Origin: Zhengitettix transpicula
Lineage: Eukaryota; Arthropoda; Insecta; Orthoptera; Tetrigidae
Assembly: GCA_037074705.1 (NCBI GenBank)
Contig: CM073594.1
Location: 60,818,509-60,882,508, forward strand
Direction of reading: 5' to 3'
DNA length: 64,000 bases
Part shown: positions 48,996-60,990 of the stretch, one piece after another
Layout: each line of letters starts with the position of its first letter
Numbering within the stretch: position 1 is the first letter of the stretch
Notes under the pieces: model-generated
The model's input: only the letters and a program-made list of their open reading frames with translations
What the model was told of the DNA's origin: nothing
The model's database searches: none
Made by a program: the position numbers and the translations under genes

Positions 48996-49716
48996 TCACT
49001 TTGAACAGTGAATCAAAGCTATTGAACAGCGTCGGGGAAAGACTATAAAGGTAAAGAAAAGGGGAAACAGATATTTCTGTGTGGTCTTTGTGTTTAGTCT
49101 GGGTACTTCTGGAACTGACCTCGTACGTTCATCAAACGCCCCTATTAACGTAATTGCAATTTAATTGAAGGGTAAAGAAAAAAATTGTGACCCCAACAGG
49201 TGATGCGTAACGATGGTGACATATTTGATGATGCACTTTAAAACGACATGTGACGACATCATTATCGTTGTAGAAAATCTACTCGTACCGTAGATAGTTT
49301 AAACCGAAACATAATAAAAGCATTTAACCGCCGATGCTCCAACTTCGCTTAAAAATTTGAAAGCATCAAAATCTCCGTAGACCACGAATCTTTCCGACTG
49401 TTTTCAAACCCGATGTGAAACGTCAGTCTACTTGTTGCCCCTGGCGGAAAACCGAGAAGTTTTCTTCATTCTTTTAACCGAAAAGGCTTTTATATTTAAT
49501 AGAGTATTTTTGTTTTGTGTTTACTGACGATTCCCATCCTTCATCGTTTCACGTACGGATTCCAAAAAGAAAAGGTAAGGAGGTGTACATGTTTCAGAAC
49601 AGAGAAATTCTTCCGAAATTCTTGGAAAATAAATGTTTCTCGTTGAAAATGTAAATGAATGAAATCACCAAAATTTGTCAAAAATAATTTGATATTTTAA
49701 AAAAATTAACACCATG

Positions 49717-49744
49717 TTTCATCCCGAATCTTGGTCATCGTCAG
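49717..49744 (-). ncRNA. Hammerhead-like motif, both core strands intact
   Basis: On the minus strand CTGACGA (49744-49738) and GAAAC (from 49720) are both present, separated by TGACCAAGATTCGGGAT. Stem II is weak: only CC/GG pairs clearly. It may be a relic of a PLE 3' end. No PLE coding lies nearby. Confidence 0.4.
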
Positions 49745-49965
49745 GTGTAAAAATATGGAGTATTATAAATAAATACAGATAATAATGATTTAATAAAGTC
49801 GTGACGTAATTTTTAGTATAAAATTATATATAAAGGAAATGATTACTATATAATTTTCTACTAAATAAAATTTAATCTACACTTACATGAATAAATTTTG
49901 ATTTTAAAATTATTAGATTTATAATACTGCAAATCTGTGAAGACTATACGTCGTGTCAATTTTTG

Positions 49966-50081
49966 TTTTTTATGTTATTAAAGTATTTATGATATATTTA
50001 GCCGTTCTTATATTTTGCGGATTAAAATTACTCGTTGCGATTCCTCCGGATGATGTTTGACAGGATAAGTCGCCGAAACGT
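49966..50081 (+). mobile_element. PLE-type 3' end with hammerhead
   Basis: About 100 bp (49966-50066) recur in inverted orientation at 50995-51094 inside the helitron. At the end lies CGGATGA (50047-50053; canonical CTGATGA), a GAC/GTC stem II (50059-50061 / 50069-50071) and an intact GAAACG (50075-50080), so a near-complete hammerhead. Association with PLEs is by motif type, as no coding part is attached. Confidence 0.5.
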
Positions 50082-50652
50082 TTCCTGACTCATTTAGTAT
50101 TCGGTTAACAGACGCAGGCATGGTTCGTTTGAAAATAAATATGAAACTAATGACAGTGATAAAACCTTTGTCCTACGACAGATCATAGTTTCTTCCATCC
50201 ACCTTTACATATGAAATTACTGACGCCGCTTAAACATTAATTTTCCCCCCTCTTATATCCTTAACTAATAAATTACTACTGGAGAGAATTCGTTTACTGA
50301 ATATATTGAGAGAAAGTTTCTGATCCTTCTAAATTAATTATATTTTAATGTTATGACTGTACAGCAGTCTTCAAGGTGGCGACTTAATCGGATCACGCGG
50401 CGCCCATAATTTCATTCTAATTAGTTGTTACCGTTGAATTGATACTCAATGTCGACGATAATAGGATTATTCGAGGATTAATATCTGCAAATATATACCA
50501 CTGGAAAATTAGCATTGCCAGGGTAGGGTTTAGAAGTGCGTCAATGTGTAATATTGGAATGAAAAGTAAAACCATGTGTAATACTTGTACTTTACAGGGT
50601 TATAGGTTATATGGGTTTCATAAATAAAAAATTAATTAATTGAATATTATAA

Positions 50653-51459
50653 TCTATATAATAAAAAAATGTATATTCGTATATATTTACATTAATCTCC
50701 ATACAGATTTAAACGCATGGACAGATTGAAACTAAAATTGGTACATATATTCTTAAAATCACGATAAACGGTACTATTGGGGTGAGTAACCCCTAGCAAA
50801 ATGGTGTAAAGAATTATGATTGAAAATTTTGAGTTAAATTAGTGCGCGCTAAGATACAATGACGTCACGCGTGACAGAGAGAGACGTTACTACACGACGA
50901 ACAAAGGTAATAGTTCATTTTTCCGTAACGAAATAAAGCAGAAATATTTTCATTCAATAAAAAGGATAATTTTATCCAGAAATACTCCATCGTCATCCTG
51001 TCAAACATCTTCCGGAGGAATCGCAACGAGTAATTTTATCCGAAAAGTATAAAAACAGCTAAATATATCATAAATACTTTAATAACATAAAAAATCACTT
51101 TACAATCATTGCGGAAAATGTAAGTTATTTTCGTGCTATATTAAGTGACTCCAATATGGTGACTATAAGTTTACATTGTGAATTTCATCAATTTAATCTA
51201 TCGTAATCTGTAGAGATTAAGATACAATTATATCCTGCAATACTCGAGGAGTATATTTAAGTATTCTATTCGTTAAGAAATTCGTAGGTATGTTTTCGTT
51301 GGCATTAATGCAATAAAATTCAATTTATTTTACAACTGGAACAACTAGGAACAGTTAGATTTAGGTTATATCACTTCTTGACTAAAGATTAATATATAAT
51401 TTAATACTTTTACGGGTTTATATAAATAAGTACACCGGCAACACCGAGCACACAGCTAG
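50653..51459 (+). mobile_element. Non-autonomous helitron-like element, copy 2
   Basis: It begins TCTATATAATAAAAAAATG after an A and ends CACAGCTAG before a T, with a weak CGG/CCG dyad just upstream of the end. The 807-bp interior has no Rep/helicase coding. Its 5' part matches the fragment at 52195-52515 (shared GGACAGATTG and ACGGTACT). It carries a 100-bp segment that is the inverse of 49966-50066, which is not part of copy 1, so it was probably captured or inserted. Confidence 0.7.
50995..51094 (-). repeat. Inverted copy of 49966-50066 inside helitron
   Basis: On the minus strand it reads AAGTATTTATGATATATTTA, ACTCGTTGCGATTCCTCCGG and GATGTTTGACAGGAT, nearly identical to the plus-strand segment one kilobase to the left. 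The hammerhead is cut off before its GAAAC strand. Confidence 0.9.
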
Positions 51460-52194
51460 TTTACTAATAAAAATAAACCTAATTAAAATTGAATTAATAC
51501 AAAATGACAATAAAAAAGAACGAGAGATGGTCTCTCTTTCTCAGGAATGTCATGGGGTGAACCTTAACATTACAAAATTGTAAAAAATTGGTATAAATAA
51601 ATTTAATTAATTGATTAAAGGTATACATCTTCTCATTATTACTGACTCTGGTCACCAACCGCTCAAGCACGTCCACTGTCATATTTTGACCTCCCGAAAT
51701 CTCCCAATTCCGCCGACAGATGTTTTTTAATCTTTCATGACAGTCAGCCCAATACATGTAGGCTTCTGGAGCTCAATTATTCACGCCTAATAAGTTTTAC
51801 TGTCCCTTGGAACTGTCAGCCTGCTTAAGGTCTTTTGTCGCGAAGAAGGTCCGAGGCAACCGTCAAAGTCCGCCATCTGGACAAACAACTGCTTCTGTCC
51901 GAAATAGTGAATTTTAGAAGCAAAGGTCATTACACATATATAATCAAAATAACGTGTTTGATTGGGAGTTAGAGACCCAAATTGGCTACTGCTTCCTCGT
52001 TAATCAGCTTCAAAACAGTAATAAACGTTTCAATATATTATTTTATTAAAATATGTAGACCGATAAGAAGAATCGTGAAGTTCATAACAACAACTAATTA
52101 AATGGCGATGACACACAAAGAGGAATACTTGACATAATTCGTCATTGGAAATCGAATCTATTAAAGTCAAGTTATTTAAAAGAAAATTAGTTTG

Positions 52195-52515
52195 ACGGAT
52201 CATATAACATTTAGTATTGTTTTAATTATTAGATGGTGTATTGCTGAATTTGATTTATACTGTCTATCCAATATATCTTTCTGCTTTACTCCATTACCAA
52301 AAATGGAACTATTTTTGTCTGTCTCGTGCGTGAACGGTTGCTGTTACGTCAAGTTCTGTTCACGCGCAGTAATTTAACACAAAATTATCACGTTTATTAA
52401 TTATAATTCTTTCCACATTTATACTAGCGGTTTATCAAACCCACAGTACCGTTTCTCGCATTTTTAAGAATATCTGTACCAAGTTTTGTTGCAATCTGTC
52501 CACGCGTTTATGTTT
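52195..52515 (-). mobile_element. Helitron fragment, related to copy 2
   Basis: Minus-strand sequence matches the 5' half of the helitron at 50653: ACGCGTGGACAGATTG, CTTGGTACA, GAAACGGTACT, then GTTAAATTACTGCGCG and AAAGCAGAAAGATAT. Both termini are missing. Confidence 0.7.
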
Positions 52516-52942
52516 TTTTAATGATTAACATTAAAACATACAAATATTATATGGACTATAATATTAAACCCAACTGAATGGAATTTTTGGGAAAAAACAC
52601 GGTCATTTGTTCTCGGCATTTGGATGGAAAGCATTGAAAGAAAGAAGCCCACTTTAAGGAGATCATTGGATAATAAAATAAGGTAGACAGAGGAGAGTAT
52701 TAACAAGTACATATATTTAACGAATGTTAAAAGAAAAATTAACATATTTATTTTAGAATTCCAAAAATATTAGTAATCAAAAATATATTTAAATAACAAC
52801 CCAACAAAATATGTAGAAATTTAGAAACGTTTAGAACATAAAAACAAAACATTTATTTCAATCAGACCGGCTCAAGACACGTTATTTTGTTGTAAATTAA
52901 AGATTTTATGATTAATAGAAAGTTATTTCTAAAATACGTTAA

Positions 52943-53197
52943 TGCACGTTATATAAATCTGTATATAATTATGACAGGAATTATTTAAAAGCACACGGTT
53001 TTACTTACGAACATGAAACTCGTTGGAGATTAAAAATTAATGGAAAATATTTTTTTCAAAATCTCGAATTTCCATTCGAAAGAAAATATATTAATATTAA
53101 AAAAGTTGGTGTAATGAAAAATAAACCTATAATTTTAATACAACTTACTGATTATCGCCGAAATAATACCGGTATGAACTTTTATTTTCTAAATTAA
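52943..53197 (+). other. Unassigned 84-codon open frame
   Basis: A stop-to-stop frame whose second half has a protein-like composition (HETRWRLKINGKYFF, FPFERKYINI, PIILIQLTDYRRNN). An ATG occurs only late, so it would have to be an exon or a decayed fragment. I recognise no family and see no good acceptor. A chance frame is quite possible. Confidence 0.2.
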
Positions 53198-55714
53198 TTT
53201 CCTCACATCGTGTCTACAGAAAATGTTAATTGTTTTTTGTTTGTTTACCATAAAATTGGCGTCCATTACTCTTCATTTTCCTCCAAGTCGGTTTGAAAAA
53301 AAAAGGTGAACTGAAGATTTAATGAAACTTCTTGGCTGTCTTATCTTTCTCAATTGCTTCCCCAAGTCTTTCCGTTATTGCCCACAGATCCCCGACATTT
53401 GTTTTTACATCGGCTCTTTATTTCTATTTTCTTTAGAAGCGATACGGGCAAGTCGTTTAATTTGAAAGACGCATCCAAATAGATTGAATATTCAGGCAAC
53501 TATTTTCAGTAAAGTCCATTTAATTATTATATAATTTTAAATGGATATAAAAGTTAATCTGACAATCCTAAATTAATAAATAGACAGAGAAACTACCAAT
53601 ATGTCACAAATAAATATAGGGTTCAACTGAAAACTAAAATAATAGTAGTATTAAAATTTTGGTACTTCAACCGGTATATCGACCGTTTTGAATGTATACA
53701 TATACATGTAAAAATTAAAATTTCTTTTAGGATACACATGACACTAATATTATATTATCACTGTAATTAAAACATCAGTCTCCAACGTAATAGAAACTCC
53801 ATGATTATTTATATTAATTTAATTAATTCGTTAAAAATTCAGAATGGAATTTTCATTATTTGTAGACTCTTTCAAATATTATTAATTAATTAAAATTGAG
53901 GTTTAATTATTTCGAAGACTGATTTAAAACCTGTTGGGTTAAATTACATCAAACCAAAATAAAATAAAATTCAGCCCTTTACCTGATAAATTGTCGTAAT
54001 ATTGTAATTAATTTTCTTTTCAGTTCAATAATACATTTATTTGTGACCAATAGTCAATTTTTTTCTGTTTATTCAAATGTATTTTCTTAATCACACGTTC
54101 GATATATATATATATATTCTAAATTTATGGTTAATATACTATATTGTACGTTTATAAAAGTCAACTATACGTTAATAATGGGAAAAGAATACAATAATCA
54201 GAAATAGATAAGCAAATCTAAGATAAATACGTATAGCTCGAGAGGTTTCAGATGTCATGTCCACCAAAGCTGCGCCAGTCGTTCTCGCCCCTTAGGATGT
54301 AGCGGGGGTAACGATGAGCTCAGTTGAACACGATTCTTTGCTGCGACAACTGAGAACTGTTAATACTATTCTAAAAACATAGACGCAAAAAAAATATATT
54401 GTACTCAGTGTACGTAAATTTAATCTTTATTTATGTTATGAAAATTAATCTATTATATTCAGCTTACTACACAGTATAATTTTACGAAAGCTCGGATTCC
54501 GATGGAAGAAATCAGGTACTAATAGGAATTTACTGAGAAAAATGAGATTCGGGAAATGAGATTAAACTATCTCCGAAGTCTAGAACAATATAGAAGTGAA
54601 GGAAGACCGATTGTTTTAATGTATTTCTCATTGTGCTATCCAGGCCTTCGCGCCTGACAAAAGAGTTTGGGACTTGTTAAATTTATAGGGTTCGGGGGTG
54701 AGAGTGACAGGCTTTGATTACTCAGTTCCTGGGGCATTTCAAGTTTTTCTCGGAACGAATCGTAGATTTAGATAGGCCCGAAACGTTAACACTACAGCCT
54801 TGCTGGTTGGCGTCTTTAAATTTCGTTTTAAATTAATTGGGTCCTAAATCATCTATACGAAATGTATTAAAATTTAATTAAAGATTTTGTAAATTTAACT
54901 ACATTCGAAGTTGGATCCGTATATAACGTAAACACTCGCCTGCCAATAATTAACTATCTACTTGGACTAATTGTTAGCTGCAGATGTGAACAATGCGACC
55001 GTCCCGTTATGGTTTCTCCTTTGTTGTTGTATTGCTCTGGGTAAAGCTAAGAAATCAATTAATTGTTCCAAAACGTCACAAAAATTTGTTTGGTTGCGGA
55101 AATCTAGAGAAGCAATCGCGTGGATCTGTTGCATGAAAAAAATATATATTTCTTATCGAAGATTTAATCCGGCATTAAACGAACGCTAAAAAAATGGCGA
55201 CCTAAATTCAAACATAGAATTTTTTACTCTTACAATTTTGCAACCTACTCCTTCCATTTCGTATCTTCAATCACTTATTAACCTGCTATGCACAATATTC
55301 CTTTTCCTTATTCATTTGCAGTTTATAGAATACTCGAATAATATCTTTGTAAGCTTCATTCCACCACTGTGAAATAACTTTAATTCTAAAGTTTCAGGAT
55401 AATCAGTAAGTACAGGGTGCCTGTTTATCCCGTTCGTAATGACACAATGAATGTAGTAGCGTCTCCCGAACAACTTCCCTAAGAGAAGTTCTCCGCTGAC
55501 CAAACTCCCCTCCCATCATCTCATTTCCCCTACTTCGCGCAGGTCGTACGCCAGGCTAAACCTCTCGAACTATATTTATGATGTTTATTATTCTATTATT
55601 TAATATAACCTGACAATTATTATAGAAAAAAATATTTAAACAATGCAGCCAATCATTACAATACAACATTATTGTAAATTCATATTCTTTTCCTAATTTA
55701 AGACTGTATATTGC

Positions 55715-55747
55715 CTGAAGATGACGAAAAACGTGAACGAAACGTCG
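55715..55747 (+). ncRNA. Hammerhead-like motif
   Basis: CTGAAGA (55715-55721) and GAAAC (55739-55743) are both intact. Between them ACG and CGT can pair (55724-55726 / 55732-55734), giving a short stem II. The downstream CGTCG matches other PLE-associated motifs in the window. Confidence 0.45.
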
Positions 55748-57229
55748 TTTTGAAATTAATTTATGTATTTTTTCTGACATATTGGCTGCATTGTTTGTCT
55801 TATTATGTATTCCATATTAAATTGAAAATAAATAAATACTTGAAACATCTCTAAGTTAATAAATAATATATGAAAGCTTAATTTACTATAATAATTATTT
55901 ATCGGAAAATTATAGGCATTTTATTAATTACACAAAAATTGTTGTGAGTAAAAGAGGAGGTGTATTGGTGGAAAATTAAGGAAAATATATGAAACAGCAG
56001 TTGGAAAACAAACATGTCCACTGTAGGCTTATTTTTTTTCCCCGGCCACCAATCAGAAGCCAATTTTCGGAGTAACTCGATCCATTGTCACTGAGACGAA
56101 AATTGTTACCTCATACGGCTGGAGTCCAAATACATCAAAGTGATGTGAAAAATGTAATTTTTTGTTGCTGAGGGGAGTTTTTAGAGTTAAAACGGAGGAT
56201 CTGTGATCCGATACGAAAATTTTTCCTCTTCCAGTAAATCTAACTAACTACTTTCAAATTAACTTCACAGCAACTCCTGAATAATTTGATAACTCAAATT
56301 GATATCTGCAAAAAAAAATTAATTAAAGAAGCAGGAAAACTCAGATATTTTTATTTCACCCTCTACTTTCTAGCTTCTCCCGTTCCGTATTATAAACCGA
56401 GATAGCGTCGGAGGAGAATTTGTAGGTTCTCAGTTTTAAGTAATCAATTACGTTTAGCAGAAACTCATTAAAAACACGACTCTTCGTCGCCTGTTTGTTA
56501 AATTTCAGTTGGAACTTTTTCGCCACCCCTTTTAAAAAAAACACCAATTTAAATTCTTGTTTTTGCGTTCAATTAGTCACGACTTGTAATAAATGTGTAA
56601 TTAAGGTTCTCCGTTCGTCGCAGTCTTCGTACTTCGTTTAGGAGGATGATATCGCGACTTACGCCGATGGGTTTTAATCTTCCAAGTTGGGTTTCACGGA
56701 ATTGTGAAGGAACGAACGGGCTGTTCCTGAGTGGCTGAGAGCTTTTCTATTCCTCTATGTAATTAGAGATGTAATTCAAATAATAGACGTCGATGGCTCC
56801 ATTGTCTGGAAGGTTGCCATGTAATAAAAACCATAAATTGTGGGATTTTGATCCCGGTACAATTAGTTTTTCTTCCAAGGTGAGAGAGAAAAATCTGTGA
56901 CGTCATTTATGACGATAGACTGTTATTACCTCAGTAGACTCCATTTTAATTTTTGCAATTTTCTGGGAAACTTAATAAATAGCTATTCTTGAATATTAAA
57001 TACTAAAATAAAATTTCACTAAAAATATAGAGACTTTGTTTACGGTTTACAACGTTTCAAATCAATAGACAATTTTGTTTATTGCGTATTCACTTTCCAA
57101 AAACATTATTAAAAACGTCAAAATATTTAGCCAAACTATGAAAATAAAATAAATAATTACTATTGTTATATTAGTCTGTTTTATTAGTATTATAAGTTGA
57201 ATGTTAAATATTAAATAAAATGTGTTCAA

Positions 57230-57970
57230 TATAGTTGTGTAAAATGTTACATGGGGCAAACTAAACGAGCTCTTGAAACTATATTAAAAGAATATATAAT
57301 AATTCCATAACTTTTATATCATAACGTTGTTACCTCACAGAAATTAGAAGAAATCCACGAATATTTGATTGGGATAATGTGGAAAATTTAGACATTGAAC
57401 GAAATTTATTATAATGCAATTCAATTTTTCACACAGTGAATTCAAGTAACACTTTCAAATTAATTAATATTTATAAAACTTTGTTTACTTCAGATGTAAT
57501 TTATAGAAGGATTTAATATAATATATTACGTAATTTATTTTAAATTGCAAAATATGGGTGCATATTTAATTTATAATCATATTAACTAACATATAACAAG
57601 ACATATTATGTTTTTAAAATTATATTCTAAGCTTTGGTAATTAACTCTATATTTAAGGTATTATTATGTGAATTTAATCACTGTTTTTAACGTTTATTAT
57701 AAATTTTTAAAATAACCTTCAATTTTTAATAAATGTATTGGTATAAATTTGTAATTTTAATTTAATAAAAACTATTGGTGTTATAATTCCTTTAGGTTTG
57801 GTAACAATTATTATTAAATTTCAATAATGTTGGAAATTTCTAACTCTATTTTAAATATTACAATATAAATAATTTGTGTCTTAAATATTTATGAAACTAA
57901 ATTTTTACTAAATTAGAATAGCTTTATTCAAACATTATGAAAGTACAAAAAAAGTGACCGAAACGTCGTT
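57230..57970 (+). pseudogene. Penelope-like retroelement, 3' part
   Basis: YSCVKCYMGQTKRALETILK at 57230-57289 is a GIY-YIG endonuclease core with its CY-(M)GQT motif kept. FDWDNVENLDIERN at 57364-57405 is the conserved C-terminal block. The 3' noncoding region (57718-57850) matches 25372-25500. A hammerhead-like end at 57934-57970 has the CTGANGA strand decayed (ATTATGA) but GAAACGTCGTT intact. Upstream RT sequence is not recognisable. Stops separate the pieces. Confidence 0.75.
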
Positions 57971-59805
57971 AAACTGTTAAATAAAATATTTTAAAATGTC
58001 TGTAATTGTCTTTAATTGCTTTAATTTAAAATATATCTTGTTTCCGGGGACAAAATGTTTTAAAAACAATTGAATATAATCAAATGATTCACAAGCTCTT
58101 GTTTTTTTAAATAAATTCCTACGCAATAAACAAAACTGTGGATATTGGAGACTTTTATTGGTTTAAAACCTCTTAAAATTTATTTTCATATCTTCCTCCA
58201 TGTAATAATTTCTTCTCTTAATTTATTGTAAATTAATAAAGGGTAAAAATTTCGTGATAAGATATTATGGAAAATTTATATTTAGTGGCAAATATAAATT
58301 AATTTATGTATTCCCAAAACATTCCTCTATCCGTCTCTATCAAAACATCTTAAATTCTCTCCACTTTCATTAAAAAAATCACGCTGTACTTTGCTGTATT
58401 TTTAATAACTCAATTTAAATTTTTCCATTCATTTTACTCTCGCTCTTTTCCGGAATAAAATAATATTCATTTTCAACTCAATTTATAATTTATTTTTGTA
58501 GTCCGTTCACAAAACTTTCCAAAGAGCTCTGCAGACAATTTTACATTAAAATTATTTTTAATTTCCTTCATCATCACGACGGACACTGACTAGCTACAAT
58601 TCTTTGGTTACCAAAAATTTTCGTAATACTTTCCACTGCCGGACATCTGGCCCATAGATTTTTTGGCCGTCGACAAAAAACCGCATTTCAATTTTGCTAA
58701 GAAGTTAAAATTTAAACAACGTTTTGTGGCTTTAAAATTTTCTGGCCTCATTACAGCTAAAATTTGTCTAGATCCAATGTCAGAACTTTATGTTTTCCTC
58801 GTTAAAAGATCGTTAAAGAACTGAAAGTAGCAGGACAATATTCTGAGATTGATTTATAAGAGTTTCTCTTAGTGAGACGTGTTTACAATCACACAAAACA
58901 TTTGCGTGTGTGCATTCAGCAAAGTCGATCTGCGCCATCCAGAAAAAGAGTTTCGACAAAGTTTAAGGATTTGCGAATATGTCAATACACTTTCATTCGA
59001 ACCCGTCCTTTTGTTTACCCCTTTCTATATTAAAAACAAAAGAAAGGAAGTTTTAAACAGTTATCTACTCTTCTCTGTTGTTTCACTATTGAAAATATAT
59101 TCGCTGTCTACTTAGATTAATTAGAACTCGAGTCTTTGTTTAGCATTTAATTATCGGGTAGTTTTAACGAGACAATCCTTGAAGGCGGGAATCCTAGGAG
59201 ACTTTGCTGAAAATTACAATTTGTATCTTGGCTGACGGAACATGTGTTCTATTTAATTTTTTTAATTTCCGTATGGTCCACTGTACGCTCTATGCATACT
59301 CGAAGAACGAAACTAACTTTAATATTACTTAGCTCTAATAAAATCTGCGTTAAATAACAGGACAATTCAGTAAAAATTCGTCGGATGATAAATTACCATT
59401 TCATTTATTTAAAATGAAATTGAAATTACTTGATACGAAACAGACACAGAGGTAGAGACTACCGCGGGTGAAGTTTTTGGAATTACCTCTGTCTAATTAA
59501 TTTATCCCTTTTATTTTATTTTATTTATTTATTCTATTAGTCCTCAAATCTGGATAAAAAAATAGGATAAGTCATTACAGAAAACCACAAAATAATTATT
59601 TGAAGCTGCAATTAATGAAAAATTTGGATAGACAAATAATCAATTAAAGTTACTAAGGGTAAAAATAAATATTTACAGTATGCATACAAATTAAACTCGC
59701 GCTCAGTAAAATATTTATTTAGGTAACTAACTATCCCGATTAACTAAATATAGGATTTCGCAAAACAACGAGACAGATTTACACTGGGAGGGGAAGCACA
59801 AAAAT

Positions 59806-59806
<1 letters not shown>

Positions 59807-59845
<39 letters not shown>

Positions 59846-59857
59846 ATATATATATAT
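59807..59857. repeat. (AT)n tract, left of LTR element
   Basis: Alternating AT with two short TTG interruptions, directly abutting the LTR-derived unit that starts at 59858. Confidence 0.85.
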
Positions 59858-59978
59858 TGTACTAATCAAATGAAACGTTAATTGAATGAAGTTTGCCCCA
59901 CGTTGTGGTAGCCAAAATGTAATAATCAAAAGAAAGCCTTTATTTAGTTTAATTTGCCCAACGTTGTGGAAGCCATTA
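59858..59978 (-). repeat. Two tandem LTR-end/primer-site units
   Basis: Units 59858-59917 (60 bp) and 59918-59978 (61 bp) each begin TGTA.TAATCAAA on the + strand and end in GCCC(C/A)ACGTTGTGG(T/A)AGCC. Read on the minus strand each is an LTR 3' end (...ATTACA-like) preceded by a site containing CAACGTGGGGC, which resembles the 3' end complement of a lysine tRNA (canonical TGGCGCCCAACGTGGGGC) with changes. The next unit is the LTR itself at 59979. Confidence 0.6.
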
Positions 59979-60951
59979 TGTAATGATTAAATGGAAGGCA
60001 TTTATTATGTGAAATAATCAACAAGAATTTAAAACATAAAATTAATTAATTTCCACTTTGTAAATTTAACTCAAAACAATTACAATTTAAAATATTAATT
60101 TCTCAGGGTCTTCACTGTGTTTGATAATGGACACAACAATTTGATTTAAAAATCTTATTAACAAACAAATCACATTTACCTAAACAATACGTCGATAGAA
60201 ATAAACTAAAAAGAAAAGAAATTAACTTGACAATTAAAATAGAACGAAATTAAAAAGTAAAGAGATTAACTCTGATTAACAATTTAAAAGGAGAACGAAA
60301 TCTGACTTTTAATTACGTTTACATAAATCATTATTTTGTAATTTGTTAGTCACATCTGTCCAGCTGGTTCCAGCAACCATTTTGTTTTCGGAAGTACAAA
60401 AAAAATTTACACTGACTCTATTATCGGCTCACAGATTTTACACTGATTCTAGTCAAAATTGATAGGATGTCAGGAACTCGGATGATCCTCCTTTTTGTCA
60501 GCTATCTGTTGACTGCTTGCCTTATATGAATTCTGTGGTTTGTAGATTTGCTAGACTTTTACCGCTTTGGACTTAAACTGCAACTTTACTATTTCTGGCT
60601 GGCTATGGACGTAAAACTGCTTTTACTTAGCAAGTTTCGATATAATGCTTCCGTGAATGTTTTACTTTGTCTTCAACTCACAACTTTGTTTAATAATAAT
60701 ACATTAAACAACGGCTAGTCTCTGCTCCAGTATCACTTGTTCGGTCCTCCAAAATGTCCCGGCACCAACCAACTCTGTTAAATTCTAGTCACCAACTGAA
60801 CTATCGTCTCGGGTTTTAGCGCGCATACGCCATTTTCGACTTTTCGACAAAGGAACAGAGCTGGGCTTTGGAAGCTCCTGCCGTTATAATGGATTTCTCA
60901 AGCAATTTAAATTTTATGTTCAAACAATTAATGTCCTAATTAATTGGCATT

Positions 60952-60954
<3 letters not shown>
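59979..60954 (-). mobile_element. LTR, minus orientation, with ATTACA end
   Basis: On the minus strand it starts TGTAATGCCAATTAATTAGG (from 60954) and ends CATTTAATCATTACA (at 59979), giving a TGTAAT...ATTACA terminal inverted repeat typical of LTRs. It is 976 bp and homologous along its length to the + strand LTR at 31429-32415. No gag or pol sequence adjoins. Both outer flanks are (AT)n, consistent with ATAT target choice. Confidence 0.75.

Positions 60955-60987
<33 letters not shown>
60955..60987. repeat. (AT)n tract, right of LTR element
   Basis: Alternating AT run directly adjoining the LTR end. Together with the left tract it indicates insertion into a microsatellite. Confidence 0.88.
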
Positions 60988-60990
<3 letters not shown>

